Assembly (NCBI GenBank): GCA_031002005.1 | Contig: CM061914.1 | Coordinates: forward strand, 190,048,685-190,112,684 | Length of the DNA: 64,000 nucleotides | DNA from: Vandiemenella viatica | Taxonomy: Eukaryota > Arthropoda > Insecta > Orthoptera > Morabidae | Direction of reading: 5' to 3' | Shown here: positions 33,086 to 44,522 of the stretch, in pieces | Position numbering within the stretch: the stretch's first letter is position 1 | Layout of the letters: each line of letters starts with the position of its first letter | The notes under the pieces: model-generated | Databases searched by the model: none | Seen by the model: only the letters and a program-made list of their open reading frames with translations | What the model was told of the DNA's origin: nothing | Translations under genes and position numbers: made by a program

Positions 33086-33510
33086 GGGAGCGTGCACAAA
33101 ACAACGAAGTTCGATTTTGGCCTCCTGTGAACCCACCTTCCCCCCACGTAGCCCAACGTGGATTTTGCCTCTACCCCCCTCCCCCCCCGCCCTCTCCCTC
33201 CCTCCACACACACACACGCACACCTAGCACGTAGTTTTTTCCCCTATTGATTCCAGAAGACACTTTGTATTGTTTTCTCTTGTCAGACTATCGTAAATTA
33301 CATACGAAGATAATTGAATGATGGAAATAAATATTCGCCCGTTGTTGTGTGTTCTGTACCTCATTTTAACCATGACAAATAATATGAATGGAAAGCTACG
33401 GGCCTGGCTTGGAATCCAACCCCCCTCCCCACCCACATAGCCCACCGTAGCTCTCCAGCCAACCCCTTCCCCCTCCCTCATACCTACTCACGTTGTTTAT
33501 GGACGCTCCC
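33086..33510. mobile_element. MITE M1, short copy
   Basis: Ends GGGAGCGTGCACAAAACAACG and CGTTGTTTATGGACGCTCCC. The interior has C-rich tracts and CCCACATAGCCCACCGTAGC shared with the long copy at 16.3 kb. Non-autonomous. Confidence 0.75.
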
Positions 33511-34016
33511 TCATAACCTGATACTGGTTTTTTTTTAAAATAAACTCATTAAAGTTCTTTTAACTATCCCTGATAGGCTAATGCATTCCTTCAAAGAAAC
33601 AAATACAAAACAGACTATTTTCCACCCAGGTTCCCATCGATGAAAGAAATTTATAAAGATCCTATCCCTCGGACGCAATATCTTTGGAAAATCATGTCTC
33701 TTTACTGTGTGCAGTAACTCTGTCTGTGATTCTCTTTGGAATCAGTAGAAAGTTCACTACTGACTATATGTACTTCTGTGTAACAGCTTGTTGTTATACT
33801 TCGTACAGTAGCGCCACAAGGTTTTAATTTTCCTGTTACCGTCTTATGTAAACTTCTCTTTTCTCAGTGTCCGTTCCATAAATGATAAGTTTCTCCATTA
33901 ATATTTTATGAGTATTACCTACTTCTGTTTCGGAGCCAACTTGTTTTCTACTTGCTGCGGTTGGCAACACTCCCTTTTCAGGTGTTTTGAACAACCCTCG
34001 TTGTTGAGGCGTAGTT
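33511..34016. other. Unassigned AT-rich DNA
   Basis: No repeat or frame recognised. Confidence 0.4.
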
Positions 34017-34560
34017 AGAATTTTTTAATTAAGTTTAATTAGGATGGAGCGCTCGCCCCGATGGCAATTTTCTTGCATACACGTTTTTTCTCCTTTCCTG
34101 TTGGCGCCTAATTTTTCCCTCTATAAATCTCAACTTCAAATTCTTTCAACGTATTTGGTAAACTATTCATCATTTCTCTTGTTAACTTATCCAATCCCTG
34201 ACAGTCTTACCTAAAATAGAGAATCTTTTTACACCTTTGTCCCTGAAATCTAGTGCCAGCTTGTGATCATGTAGCATGTTTTCCCTTCCATGCATTACTC
34301 CTAATTCTTACACCAATATCTTGCCATCCCTCATCATCAATATACGCCTTATACAGTCCCAGTACTTTCATCCTCCTTCTGTTTTCCATTGAATCCCATA
34401 TTCCCATCCAGCTATTTTATCACATCAGCTACAGATTGTATTCTGTTGTAGTTTTCTGAGACAAGTCTAGTTGCCCTTCTTCCTTTCGTTACACCCCTTC
34501 TCCCCCCTCCAATTGATAAAAAAATTTGAGACCCATACCACAACACCATATCCACTGTTT
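34017..34560 (-). pseudogene. LINE family L-A 3' fragment
   Basis: 3' UTR word ATTGCCATCGGGGCGAGCGC on the minus strand, then a decayed version of the GKDDHDHKLALDFR and VYKAYI.DE region. Many indels. Confidence 0.7.
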
Positions 34561-34785
34561 TCTAGCCAAACTTACCTCTCTGTGTTCAAGCATCTCCAAA
34601 AGTTACTCGCAATTTTGTGCTGATTTATGAAGATTTTCAAATTTTTACGGTCGCCAAGTTTTTATTTTATATTTATATACATATACGTATTTGTTCTTGG
34701 TACATGATCATGCAGCCAGTACAAATGTTATAGTTATTTCACATAATTGTTACACGGAGCTACAAAAGCTGATAACTTTCACATA

Positions 34786-35982
34786 CACTGAAGAGCCAAA
34801 CAACCGGTACACCTGCCTAATATCGTGTAGGGCCCCCGCGAGCACGCAGAAGTGCCGCAACACGACGTGGTACGGACTCGACTAATGGCTGCAGTAGTGC
34901 TGTAGGGAATTCACACCATGCATCCTGCAGAGCTGTCCATAAATCCGTAAGAGTACGAGGGGGTGGAGATCTCTTCTGAACGGCACGTTGCGAGGCATCC
35001 CAGATGTGCTCAATAATGTTCATGTCTGGGGAGTTTGGTGGCCAGAGGAGGTGTTTAACTCAGAAGAGTGTTCCTGGAGCCACTCTGTAGCAATTCTGGG
35101 TGTGTGGGGTGTCGCATTGTCCTGCTGCAATTGCCTGAGTCCGTCGGAATTCACAATGGACATGAATGGAAGCAGGTGATTAGCCAGGATGAGGAAGTAC
35201 GTGTCACCTGCCAGAGTCGTATCTAGACGTATCAGGGGTCCCATGTCACTCCAACTGCACACGACCCACACCATTACAGAGCCTCCAACAGCTTCAACAG
35301 TCCCCTGTTGACATGAAGGGTTCATGAATTCATGAGGTGGTCTCCATACCCGTAGACATCCATCCGCTCGATACAAATGGAAACGAGACTCGTCAGACCA
35401 GGCAACATGTTTCCATCATCAACAGTCCAGTGTCAGTGTTGACGGGCCCAGGCGAGCCGTAAAGCTTTGTGTCGTGCACTCAGCAAGGGTACACGAGTGG
35501 GCCTTCGTCTCCGAAAGCCCATATCGATGATATTTCGTTGAATGGTTCGCAAGCTGACACTTTTTGATGGCCCAGCAATGAAATTCGCGGCAATTTGCGG
35601 AAGGGTTGCACTTCTGTCACGTTAAACGATTTTCTTCATTCGTCGTTGGTCGCGTTCTTGCAGGATCTTTTTCCGGCGGCAGCTATGTCGGAGATTTGAT
35701 GTTTTACCGGATTCCTTATATTCATGGTGCACTTATGAAATGGTCGTAAAATACCCACCTCATCGCTACCTCGGAGATGCTGTTTCCCATCTCTCGTACG
35801 CCGACTTTAACACCACGTTCAAACTCACTTAAATCGTGATAATCTGCCATTTTAGCAGCAGTAACCGATCTAACGCCTGCGCCAGACACCTGTTGTCTTA
35901 TATAGGCGTTGCCGACCGCAGCGCCGTACTATCTCTGTGTTTGCATACACATGCCTGTACCAGTTTCTTTAGCTCTTCAGTG
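34786..35982 (-). mobile_element. Tc1-like transposon, full length, TA TSD
   Basis: CACTGAAGAGCCAAACAACC at 34786 and its counterpart ending CTTCAGTG at 35982 are inverted. TA lies outside each (34784 and 35983). Length 1197 bp, normal for Tc1. Confidence 0.9.
34817..35851 (-). pseudogene. Tc1-like transposase, multiple stops
   Basis: Starts MADYHDLSEFERGVKVGVRE (35851) and ends RRVAALLRARGGPTRY (stop at 34817). Landmarks: LRTIQRNIIDMGFRRRRPTR (second HTH and basic linker), VMVWVVCSW, QQDNATPHTPR, and MNIIEHIWDASQRAV with the final catalytic position. In QDNATPH the usual Arg is Thr. Stops near 35720, 35640 and 35430 and a shift near 35023 kill it. Confidence 0.85.
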
Positions 35983-36294
35983 TAGATTTTCTTTAACCTG
36001 GTCTGAGACATGTTTGCATCCTTCCCTTTTATAATTGCGTACATCTTTCCTTTCTGCATAAGTAATTAGATTTTCCTCAAAACAGTCCAGAGTTTCTTTG
36101 TGATCTCACAGACGTATAATACTAGTTGAGGGTTATTTGAAGCAATGTTATTTGAACTCAGGAAAAAAAAAAATAAAAAAACAAAAAAATCTGAAGTAAA
36201 ACATAGCAAAATGGCTACCATAAAGTTAAAACGTTCAATTTCGACTGAAGAGAAATACTTCGCTCACCAAGTAGTATGGATCGTAGTTTTTTTT

Positions 36295-37115
36295 TATTAT
36301 TACTATTAATTTAATTGCGATGGAGCCAACGCTCCGGTGGGTATTCCCCCATTCATCCATTTACCCCTTTTATATACATATTGTTTTTAAATTTTCTTTT
36401 ACTGTTGGAATGTTAACTTCCTCTCCCATTTACCATTATGATATCCAAATTTTAATTTTAAATTCCTTAAGCGTTTTTGGAAAATTATTCATTACTGCAC
36501 TTGGTAATTTGTTCCAATCCCTGACACCCATACCAACAAAAGAAAACTTTCCCACTCCCTTATGCATGAAATCGAGCGCCACCTTGTTGTCGTGGTCGCC
36601 TTTCCCCTTCCATGCACTATTCCTATTTCTTTGACCAATATTCCTTCAAGCTCCATCACCAACATATGCCCTGTACATTCCCAACACTCTCTTCACCCTC
36701 CTCCTTTCCTCCAATGAGTCCCAATCCAGCTCCTTTATCGCATCAGTTACTGACTGGATCCTGCGATAATTTCCAAAAACAAATCTAGTCGCTTTTCTTT
36801 GCACACCTTCCAACTCCTGTATTTGATAACCAAAATGTTTGTTCCAAACTACACCACCATATTCAACCAAATGTCTGACCAAACCCAACTCCCTAACTTC
36901 TCTGGTACATCCTCTCATCATCCTCTCCAGTAAATGAAGTATTTTGTAGCCTTTTCCTACCACCTGCCCAATGTGCTCTGCCCAATTGAGTATGTTATCA
37001 TACGTTATGCCAAGATTTACACTCCAAGCTTTCAACAAGCAATTCTGACCCCACGCTATAATCGTAATTAACCTTTTGTTTTTTATGTGTGTACCTAATA
37101 ATCTGAGTTTTATTA
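36295..37115 (-). pseudogene. LINE family L-A 3' part
   Basis: Minus strand: NLGITYDNILNWAEHIGQVV, EYGGVVWNKHFGYQIQELEG, VQRKATRFVFGNYRRIQSV, LDWDSLEERRRVKRVLGMYR, then a shift and the 3' UTR ending CTCCATCGCAATTAAA. Among the better-preserved L-A copies, but truncated 5'. Confidence 0.85.
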
Positions 37116-37189
37116 ATCATTTTAGGAGAGATAAGGTAAGGGAAATAAGGTGCTGAACCTAATTGTATTTCTCCCTTCGTCGTGGCACT

Positions 37190-37780
37190 ATGGATTCGAA
37201 AGCACAGAGGTTAAGTTGTTTTTTCCACCGGCATTTTTGTAAATTGCATAATATCGACGTTGTTTTGTCGTTACGATCTTCAGTGTAGAATAAAATACGA
37301 CCGTGACTGGAGGATTAGTACAGAAAATACACAGAGCGGCGTGTTAGAAGCTGTAATAGCCAGACACAATCACACATCATCTCCGCCAGAAACGAGATTC
37401 AGGCGATTACGCTGGAACCAAGAGACGGACGGACCGGGACAAAAGGAAAAACGAACAGCTGCCTCGAAAATACCGACGGAAGAGGCGGACAACACAATAA
37501 AAGGCACGAGTATTAACGAGCGCGGGACGCGAATCGCCGTCAGCACTTCCTCGGCGTGCCCGTCACCGTTCGCCGCTCGTAAGTGCATCCGACGATCTCG
37601 GGCTGACGAGGTAATGGACCAAACGAGTCGGCAAATTGCTCGGCGCTCGCGAATTCCTCAACTCGCGTGCTAACACGTCTGTCTGTCCCCAGGCTCTCGC
37701 ACGCTGCAAGTCCAGGAAACTTCACATGTGCTTCTAAACACATTCCCAACCGTGTCATTGACACGATGTCTCTAACGTGA
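37190..37780. other. GC-rich block with unrecognised 137-codon frame
   Basis: The plus frame 37260-37673 (starts MFCRYDLQCRIKYDRDWRIS) is rich in Arg, Ser and Thr, without a known domain, signal peptide or splice support. An overlapping minus frame of 72 codons also exists, which argues against strong coding constraint. Confidence 0.25.
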
Positions 37781-38053
37781 TATGAAAGAATTGCATATCA
37801 TCCCGCATAATTTAAGTACTGTTATAATTTACGTATTCTGAAACGGAAATCGTCTGTGTGACAAGTTGTGAACAATTACTGAGTAGCTTGCTGGATAAAT
37901 CAACATGGCAGTGAAGCTAACTGCCAGAAAGACTCAATAGCTTCCTGGTCCGGAAACAGAAAAATGAATGCAATGTTGCTGTACGCTATTTTCTCGCAGC
38001 TGCTTGGTAAGTTAAATGTTTATTAAAAACGTCAGTTTAACTGTTTTAATGAC

Positions 38054-38300
38054 CGAGTTAGGAGTAATGCATATTTGCTCTTCTGCCTAACATTCGGGAG
38101 GACGGGGGTGAAATCCCGTCCGGCCGTACTGACTTGGGTATTCCGTGGTTTTCCCCAGTCACTCAAGGTGAATGCTGGAATGATTCCCTTCAAGGGCACG
38201 GCCGGCTCCCATCCTCCTTCCCTCCCCTTTAGGTTAAATCGGCTGAAAAGTGTCCCCGAGACTCTCCAGTAGCCCGCAAGACATGTTTCTGTATATATAT
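38054..38300 (+). repeat. Diverged tRNA-type SINE
   Basis: ACATTCGGGAGGACGGGGGT, then CCGTGGTTTTCCCCAGTCAC and GAATGCTGGAATGATTCCC, parallel the SINE-A order, but with a different tail ending in a TA run. The body is closer to the LINE L-B 3' UTR than SINE-A is. Confidence 0.6.
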
Positions 38301-38544
38301 ATATAAAAACTGTTTTAATACTATTTAATGCCCTATTGGATTGGCTTTCTTTGTTAAAAATTAGTTTTGTTATAATTATTTTGTTAAGGAATAACTACTT
38401 GAGGAAGACATATATTTAAATGTTTTGGAATACCCATCTATAAATTTAAAAATAATTGTAGTAATGTAGTGCATTGTTTTGTATAGCAAACAAAAAAATA
38501 CTACAACAATAAATGTGTTTCCTGGAACTGAAAAATCCTACAAT

Positions 38545-39010
38545 ATATAATAGCAATCGAGCCCGAAGCTCTTTATGCATCAGAAACATTCTCCCTCAAA
38601 CACAAAACACTAAAAGGGCAACTAGAAGTGAAGGAACATAATGAGCAAAATTAGAGCACCAATATTATAAGACAGGATGCATTTCCAAAAATATAGTGCA
38701 GAAATATATCAAAAAGCCTAAAATAAAAATCACACGTTCAATACGTATTCGTAGGACACTTGGGAAGAATGGACGCAAGCAGACTAACTAACACAAAATT
38801 CAAAACATTCCTAAAAAACAAGACCACCCGACCAAATTGGTACAAACAGATAAGAAAAGGACCTGTAAGAATTAGCATCACGTAATCTATAGGACCGGAA
38901 TGAAAACAGGAAAATCTCTCCAAACGCGCTGTTTCAAGGAAGAAAATATAGACTAACTGAAATACATGGTCAATGCGACGAAAGTTCAACCACCCGTTAC
39001 GTCTGAAGTA
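38545..39010 (+). pseudogene. LINE family L-D fragment
   Basis: Contains EPEALYASETFSLKHKTLK, equivalent to KPNALYAIRNTHTK in the 8.4-kb copy, followed by decayed downstream sequence to about 39010. Non-coding now. Confidence 0.55.
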
Positions 39011-39069
39011 ATAAGTAATACTGGGGTAATAGAAAGGCCAACAAATATTGGTTCCATCCGCGAAGAAGA

Positions 39070-39309
39070 ACTTTTTTTTTTTTTACTCCTCGTTGACGGC
39101 TAAGATATCATTAGAGGCGGGATCGGACTTGGAACAAGGAATGGGAAGGAATTCACCCATGGCCTTTTTGAAGAAAGCATCCCGGCATTGGCCTGGAGGG
39201 ATTTGCGGAAACCATGGAAAACCCAAATCTGGATGCTCGGACGGTGATTCGAACAATCGTCCGCCCGAATGCGAGGCCAGAACGTTAACCGTTCACCCAC
39301 CAAGCTCGG
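39070..39309 (-). repeat. tRNA-derived SINE-A
   Basis: The T run at 39070-39084 is the poly-A complement. CACCCATGGCCTTTTTGAAG, AAACCCAAATCTGGATGC and TTCACCCACCAAGCTCGG complete the SINE. Confidence 0.85.
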
Positions 39310-39394
39310 TCAAAAGCCACGTCGGGTTACTTCAAGGAGGGGGGGGGGGTTCACAATAGGCCAAAATGAAGCTATGTAGTTTACGGACGCTCCC
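39310..39394. repeat. M1 right-end fragment
   Basis: The G run followed by TTCACAATAGGCC and GTAGTTTACGGACGCTCCC is the M1 terminus. The rest was lost or displaced next to the SINE. Confidence 0.6.
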
Positions 39395-39893
39395 TAGAGC
39401 ATCAAAAGAACTCTCTGTCTTACATATTCCCCCGCCAATCTGCTCCTGTTGTCTGGTGCCGCCAAGTTAACTGCAGAAGCCACTCTTTCGGACGACACAG
39501 AAGAGACTTGGCATATAGGTACCCCGTCAACGCATTAATTTCTGTTCCAGTTTAAAACCGAAGTTGTTAATTTAAGTCCAACCTGGCCGATGCTCGCACT
39601 ACACTGAGGCTGCAGATTGCGCGTTCCTTGCACTTTCTCCCTCAGCTGTCGCATTTTCTTGTCGTCGCGTTTCCGTTGTTTTCGCAGTTCCTGTCTGACT
39701 TTCTCGCCACCTTTCACTGCGGTTGGAAAAAACGTTTCGGTCACGATACTGACGCCTCTCAATCTTCAGCTTCCGTATTCAGCTGAGACTTACATCCGTC
39801 ATACCTAATATTGTTCTTTTCTTTCTAAATTTACAGTCAGTTATGAACGTTTACCATTTTTATTCTAATGATTATATCAGTAAAAAAAAAACA

Positions 39894-40200
39894 ACATTTT
39901 TTCTTTCATCAGTTTTTCTACTGGTTTGATGCAATCCTCCATCCCTTCCTATCTTGTGCTGACCTCTTCATCTCCAAATACCCCTTACAAACCACTTCCT
40001 CAATTGTCTGCTTCATATATTCTAATCTCTGTCTTCCTATACAGTTCTTACTTTCAACTGTTCCCTCCACTAACAAATTAACCAATCCAGCATGTCTCAA
40101 AACATGACCTACCATCCTGTCTCTTCTTTCTGTAAGTTCCTTCCACAATTTTCTTTCCTCGCCCATCATTTACAAAACTCGTTCATTTCTTACTTTACGA
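39894..40200 (-). pseudogene. LINE RT-ORF C-terminus and 3' end
   Basis: The minus frame 39918-40169 reads RRDRMVGHVLRHAGLVNLLV, EGTVESKNCIGRQRLEYMKQ, KGYLEMKRSAQDRKGWRIAS. This is the GHVLRH...GR.R....K..A.DR..W signature ending many arthropod RTE-like/BovB-like LINE ORFs. It lacks RT and endonuclease. Confidence 0.75.
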
Positions 40201-40249
40201 GTTCAGTTAATTTATTTATCTCATATTGTCAAAATGTTACAGTTGTTTT

Positions 40250-40465
40250 ATCGTTTATTACGGAGGTCGCGGTTTCAAATCTCAGTTGGGGCAGCCAGAT
40301 TTCGGATTTCCGTGCTTTCCAGAAATCGATCAAAGCGAATGTCTGGATGGTTTCTTCTAAAACTCTCGGTCGAATTCCTTCCCGTTTCTTGCCCACAGTG
40401 CTTTCTCGTCTCTAATACCGACGATGTCGACTAGACGTAGACGCATAAAGCAATAAACAAAAATA
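40250..40465 (+). repeat. Diverged SINE-A relative
   Basis: GTCGCGGTTTCAAATCTCAG (B-box region), CCAGATTTCGGATTTCCGTG, GTCGAATTCCTTCCCGTTTC and ATGTCGACTAGACGTAGACG follow the SINE-A order with about 25 percent divergence by eye. Confidence 0.7.
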
Positions 40466-41379
40466 AATAAATCGTTCGGTCTTTTTACGTGTTCTTTTTT
40501 GTAAAATATATATATATTGCCCAAATAAGTTTTTTAGTAGTGAAACATGTAATTTGAGGAAGGTACAAGAAACAAGAATAAAAATTTTTAGTAGAATGGA
40601 GAAGAAAAATTTTTTTTTTCTTGGAAAGGGGGTCTCCTACTTTTGATTACCGACAGAAATGCTCAATAATTTACCTCAAACATTGTAACAATTTAATGTA
40701 AAATTGCTTCAAGATACGAAAAAGGAATAAGGGAAATACGCTGAGAGAATTATAAACAAAAATGAATGAAATGCTGGGAAAAATGAGTAGGTACATGCCA
40801 CCGTGCCAACGCAGTTCTATAAAATCATTCATATATATTATTTCTGTAAGGTGTTTTGTTTTGTCACAAGTCATTATCTCCCTTTATACCTAACCGAATC
40901 GATGAATGAGGTATCACATTAAAGATTAAAGTATCCACATTGATTATATTATATATTAAGAAACTAATTTTTTTCCAATTCGACCCGTAAACAGCAATAA
41001 TGTCAATATTTCTAACACGTAGATTTTGTGTCACAAGGCATTTAATTCCATGGATACCAAACCAAAATCGATAAATCAAGTATCATTTTAAAGATTGAGA
41101 CCTCCGCTTTGGTGATAACATATATTAGGACACGAGTTCATCGGAATTCGACCCTCATCGGGCAAAAGTATCAGTATTTCTACAAGGTATTTTTGCGTCA
41201 AGAGCCATCTATCTCCCTTGATATATAACCAATATAGATAAATGAGGTGTCATTTTAAAGATTAAGGTCTCCGCTTTGGTCACATCATATTTTAAGAGGA
41301 GAATTATTCGAAATTTTACCCTTAAAGGGCAAAAGTATCTTTATTACCATAACATATTTTTTGTCATGATATCTCTCTT

Positions 41380-42600
41380 GATATTGAAAAAGCTTTCGAC
41401 ACTGTGCCTCACACTAGGTTGCTTAGGAAACTTCGTGGCTACGGCATATCTAGACAAATATGCGACTGGGTTGCAGAGTTTCTGAAGGGCAGAACAAAGT
41501 GTGTAGTTCTCGACGGTGAGCGTTCATCACTTACCGAAGTGAGGTCCGGGGTACCCCAGGGTAGCGTGATAGGGCCTCTGTTGTTTCTCATATACATTAA
41601 TGATTTATGCGACATAATAGGGGGGATGAAAAGATTATTTGCTGATGAGGCTATTATTTATCGTCAAATCAAAACCCAGGAAGACTGTGCTTTGTTACAA
41701 GACGATATTATGAAAATAATTGCGTGGTGTAAAGATTGGCAGTTGGAGTTAAACGCTAAAAAGTGCCAAGTCATGCGTATAAGTAAAAAGGTGACACCAG
41801 TTAACTATGAACATAAAATTAATGATACTGTCCTTAGAACGGTAGATTCCGCTAAATACCTCGGGGTAACATTCGTAACAATTTGTCGTGGAATGAGCAT
41901 ATCGAGAATGTAACTTGGAAAGCAAATCGTATGCTCAGATTTCTAGGTCGTAATTTAAATCAATGCACTCTGGAAGTTAAATCGATTGTATATAAGTCAC
42001 TAGTACGTCCTCACTTATAATATTGTTGTTCTGTATGGGGTCCCCATCAAAAGGGGTTAATGGAGGCTTTAGAGAAGGTCCAAAGAAGAGCCACCCGATT
42101 CGTGACAGGTATATATAGTTGGAGGGAAAGCATAAGTGCGATATTGAAGGAGCTAGGTTGGGAAGACCTGGAGCACCGAAGGTGTTGCTCTCGACGGAAG
42201 CTAATTGAAAAATTCGCGGCTGACGTATTTCGGAATGACAGCAAATAAATATTGCTACCAGCAACATTCATATCTCGGAATGACCGCGAAAATAAGGTTA
42301 GAGAAATCAGGGCCAGAACCGATTCATTTGTGGACTCATTTTTCCCACGAGCTATTAGGGAATGGTATAGAAAGGCGAGTAAACTTAAAATCCGACAGGA
42401 GTAGCTTTCGATAAAGCTCTCCGGCTATCCTGATCTGGGTTTCGATGGTTTTCCCAGATCACTCCATGCGAATGATGGGATGATTCCTCACAATAGCCCA
42501 TGGGCGCCTCCTAGCATATCCCTTCCAAGCCATTACCCTTTCTGATAGGTGCAATGCAACTTCCACCACACACTTTTAGTGTATCGCGGAGTAATAATAA
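41380..42600 (+). mobile_element. CR1-like LINE L-B, 5'-truncated, in satellite
   Basis: Begins inside the RT at the KAFD motif and ends with the 3' UTR (CTGATCTGGGTTTCG...TAGGTGCAATGCAACTTCCA) and a TAATAATAATTATAATAT tail. Flanked on both sides by satellite monomers in phase. Confidence 0.9.
41382..42400 (+). pseudogene. CR1-like reverse transcriptase, 3' half
   Basis: EKAFDTVPHTRLLRKLRGYG, SGVPQGSVIGPLLFLIYIND, MKRLFADEAIIYRQ, CKDWQLELNAKKCQVMRISK, AKYLGVTF, then a frameshift near 41875, and later GLMEALEKVQRRATRFVTGI, LGWEDLEHRRCCSRRKLIEK, a TAA at about 42246, and RARTDSFVDSFFPRAIREW-like sequence. The catalytic FADD box is FADE here, so even the intact part would lack one metal-binding Asp. 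Confidence 0.9.
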
Positions 42601-43162
42601 TTATAATATCTAACCGAAATCGAGAAATAATGTATCATTTTAGAGAATAAGGTCTTTTCTTTCGTCACGTCATATTTTAAGAAAGGAATTTTTCGGAATC
42701 CGACCCTAAAAGGGATGGATTATCATTATTTCCGTTTTTTTTTTTAAATTGTAGCCATTATGTCCTTCGAAACCAAACTGAAATCGATAAATGAGGTATC
42801 ATTTAAAACATTAAGGCGTCCACTCAGGCAACATTATAAATTAAGAACGAAATTTTTAGGAATTTGACCTTTAAAGGGTAAAAGTAATAACTGAGAATGT
42901 CGCGCGTATGAGACAGTTCAGAGCCTAGCCGCTAGATAGCAGTAGCACATATCACAGAGATATTAATAAACTGCTTCACTGGCGCCGACTTTTGTTACGT
43001 ACCTATTACACTAAACGAATAAACAATTGATACAAATTTCACCAAGGTATTTGAACTTTTTTATTATTTTAATATTACCGTATTTAGTCTTCGTTGTTTG
43101 TGTTATTAATAAAGTTTATGACCTTCGTCCGTCACAAGATTGCGGTTGTTATAGCGCGGAGT

Positions 43163-43228
43163 CGTCCAGAGATATTACTGCCGCCAGCTCGCAGTCGTCC
43201 AGAGATATTACTGCCGCCAGCTCGCTTG
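43163..43228 (+). repeat. 33-bp perfect tandem duplication
   Basis: GTCGTCCAGAGATATTACTG, then CCGCCAGCTCGC, occurs twice back to back with no or one mismatch. It lies in a GC-rich stretch (43130-43500) whose frames have no motif. Confidence 0.8.
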
Positions 43229-43699
43229 CGGTTTCCCGCGTCTCACTCAGCATCTCGCGTTACGAGGCGACGGTGGCGACGCGGTGGCAGCCGACGGAAC
43301 CGCTGCGCCTAAATGTTTTATTTATCGAGTCCGAGCGGACCACAGCGGAGGAAATGAGGCGAACAGACGCACACAAACACACGCACAACAAAAAGAAGCT
43401 AGGAACAGGCGGCGCACGCCTGCTGCGGCGATTATGCGGCAGGCGGAGAAACTAGGCCGACAGTAATTTGTTATTTAGAAGGCGGTGAAGTCGGCGCGTG
43501 GCACTGTGCTCGGGTAAACACCTCCGTACTGTGAATAAGACAGCCCAATACGGCGTCCCCAACATTTTTCAAACCGAGCACCAGCAAAGTGTCAAGAAAT
43601 AATTCCACTGACCATTAAGTTTAAATACGAGTATGTGTATAGGGTAAAGAACTACGTAACATCCCGGCGTATCTCATACAACCAAAAACAACTCCTAAA

Positions 43700-43792
43700 C
43701 ATTCCTGCTCAACACGGGGTTAGAACCCGCGACTGGAGAGAGAAAGTTACGGAAGAAAGTGCCTTAACCGCTGAGCTACCAGACCTCCACAT
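43700..43792 (-). repeat. tRNA-like SINE head
   Basis: Minus strand GGTCTGGTAGCTCAGCGGTT, then AAGGCAC..., then CGCGGGTTCTAACCCCGTG resemble tRNA A and B boxes. No cloverleaf with a standard anticodon stem could be folded by eye, so it is called a SINE head, not a tRNA gene. Confidence 0.5.
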
Positions 43793-43869
43793 CTTGAAAT
43801 ATATGTGTGCTAAGTATTTGTTTTGCCATTAAAATTGTATAAAAAGTGTTTGTGTGAAGAACATTGGGA

Positions 43870-44424
43870 AAAAACAACAACAACACTACCACAGACAACA
43901 ACAACGACGACGACAACACAACAACAACAACAACAACAACAAAAAAAACAACGACGACGACGACGACGACGACAACCACAACAACAACAACAGCAGCAGC
44001 AGCAGCAGCAGCAGCTAAAACAACAACAGCTAAAACAACAACAACTACTACTACTACTACAACAGCTAAAACAACAACGACAACAGCTAAAACCACAACA
44101 GCTATAACAACAACAAACAACTAAAACAATAACTAAAACAACAATAAAACAATAACTAAAACAACTACTAAACCAACAACAACAACTAAAACAACTAAAA
44201 CAACTAAAACAACAACAACAACTAAAACAATACAACAACAACAGCTAAAATAACAATAACAGCAACAGCTAAAAACAATAACAACTAAAAACAACAACAA
44301 CAACAACAACTAAAAACAACAACAACAACAACAAAAACAACTACAACAAAACAACAACAACAACAACAAAACAAAACAACGATACTAAAACAACAACAAC
44401 AAAACAACAACAACAACAACAACA

Positions 44425-44457
<33 letters not shown>

Positions 44458-44522
44458 CTAAAACAACAACAACAACAACAACTAAAACAACAAAAGCTAA
44501 AACAACAACATCAACAACAAGT
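43870..44522. repeat. Compound (CAA)n-rich microsatellite, about 650 bp
   Basis: Almost only CAA/ACA/AAC triplets with GAC, CAG and CTA interruptions, including pure GAC and CAG runs at 43950 and 43990. Long frames on both strands (poly-Gln, poly-Thr, poly-Val, poly-Cys) are artefacts of the triplet repeat. Confidence 0.95.

Larger units (their letters stand above)
40838..42890. repeat. Satellite array of about 167-bp monomers, split by a LINE
   Basis: ATCGATAAATGAGGTATCA-type words start monomers at about 40893, 41062, 41229, 42611 and 42776 (spacing 169, 167, about 165 after removing the LINE, 165). Each monomer also has GACCCTTAAAGGGCAAAAGT and TATCTCCCTTGATA-like words. Unstable AT-rich DNA; function unknown. 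Confidence 0.85.

Noticed and set aside
37260..37673. 137-codon plus-strand frame
   Set aside because: Overlapped by another frame, composition-driven, no motif. Kept only as an unexplained GC-rich block.
42895..43150. Possible LTR (AATAAA words, TG start)
   Set aside because: No second copy, no TSD and no clear CA end.
43700..43792. Possible tRNA gene
   Set aside because: A- and B-box-like words are present, but I could not fold acceptor and anticodon stems. SINE head is more likely.
43776..44241. Open frames of 86-143 codons on both strands
   Set aside because: They are translations of the CAA/GAC/CAG microsatellite (poly-Gln, Thr, Val, Cys) with no conserved domain.
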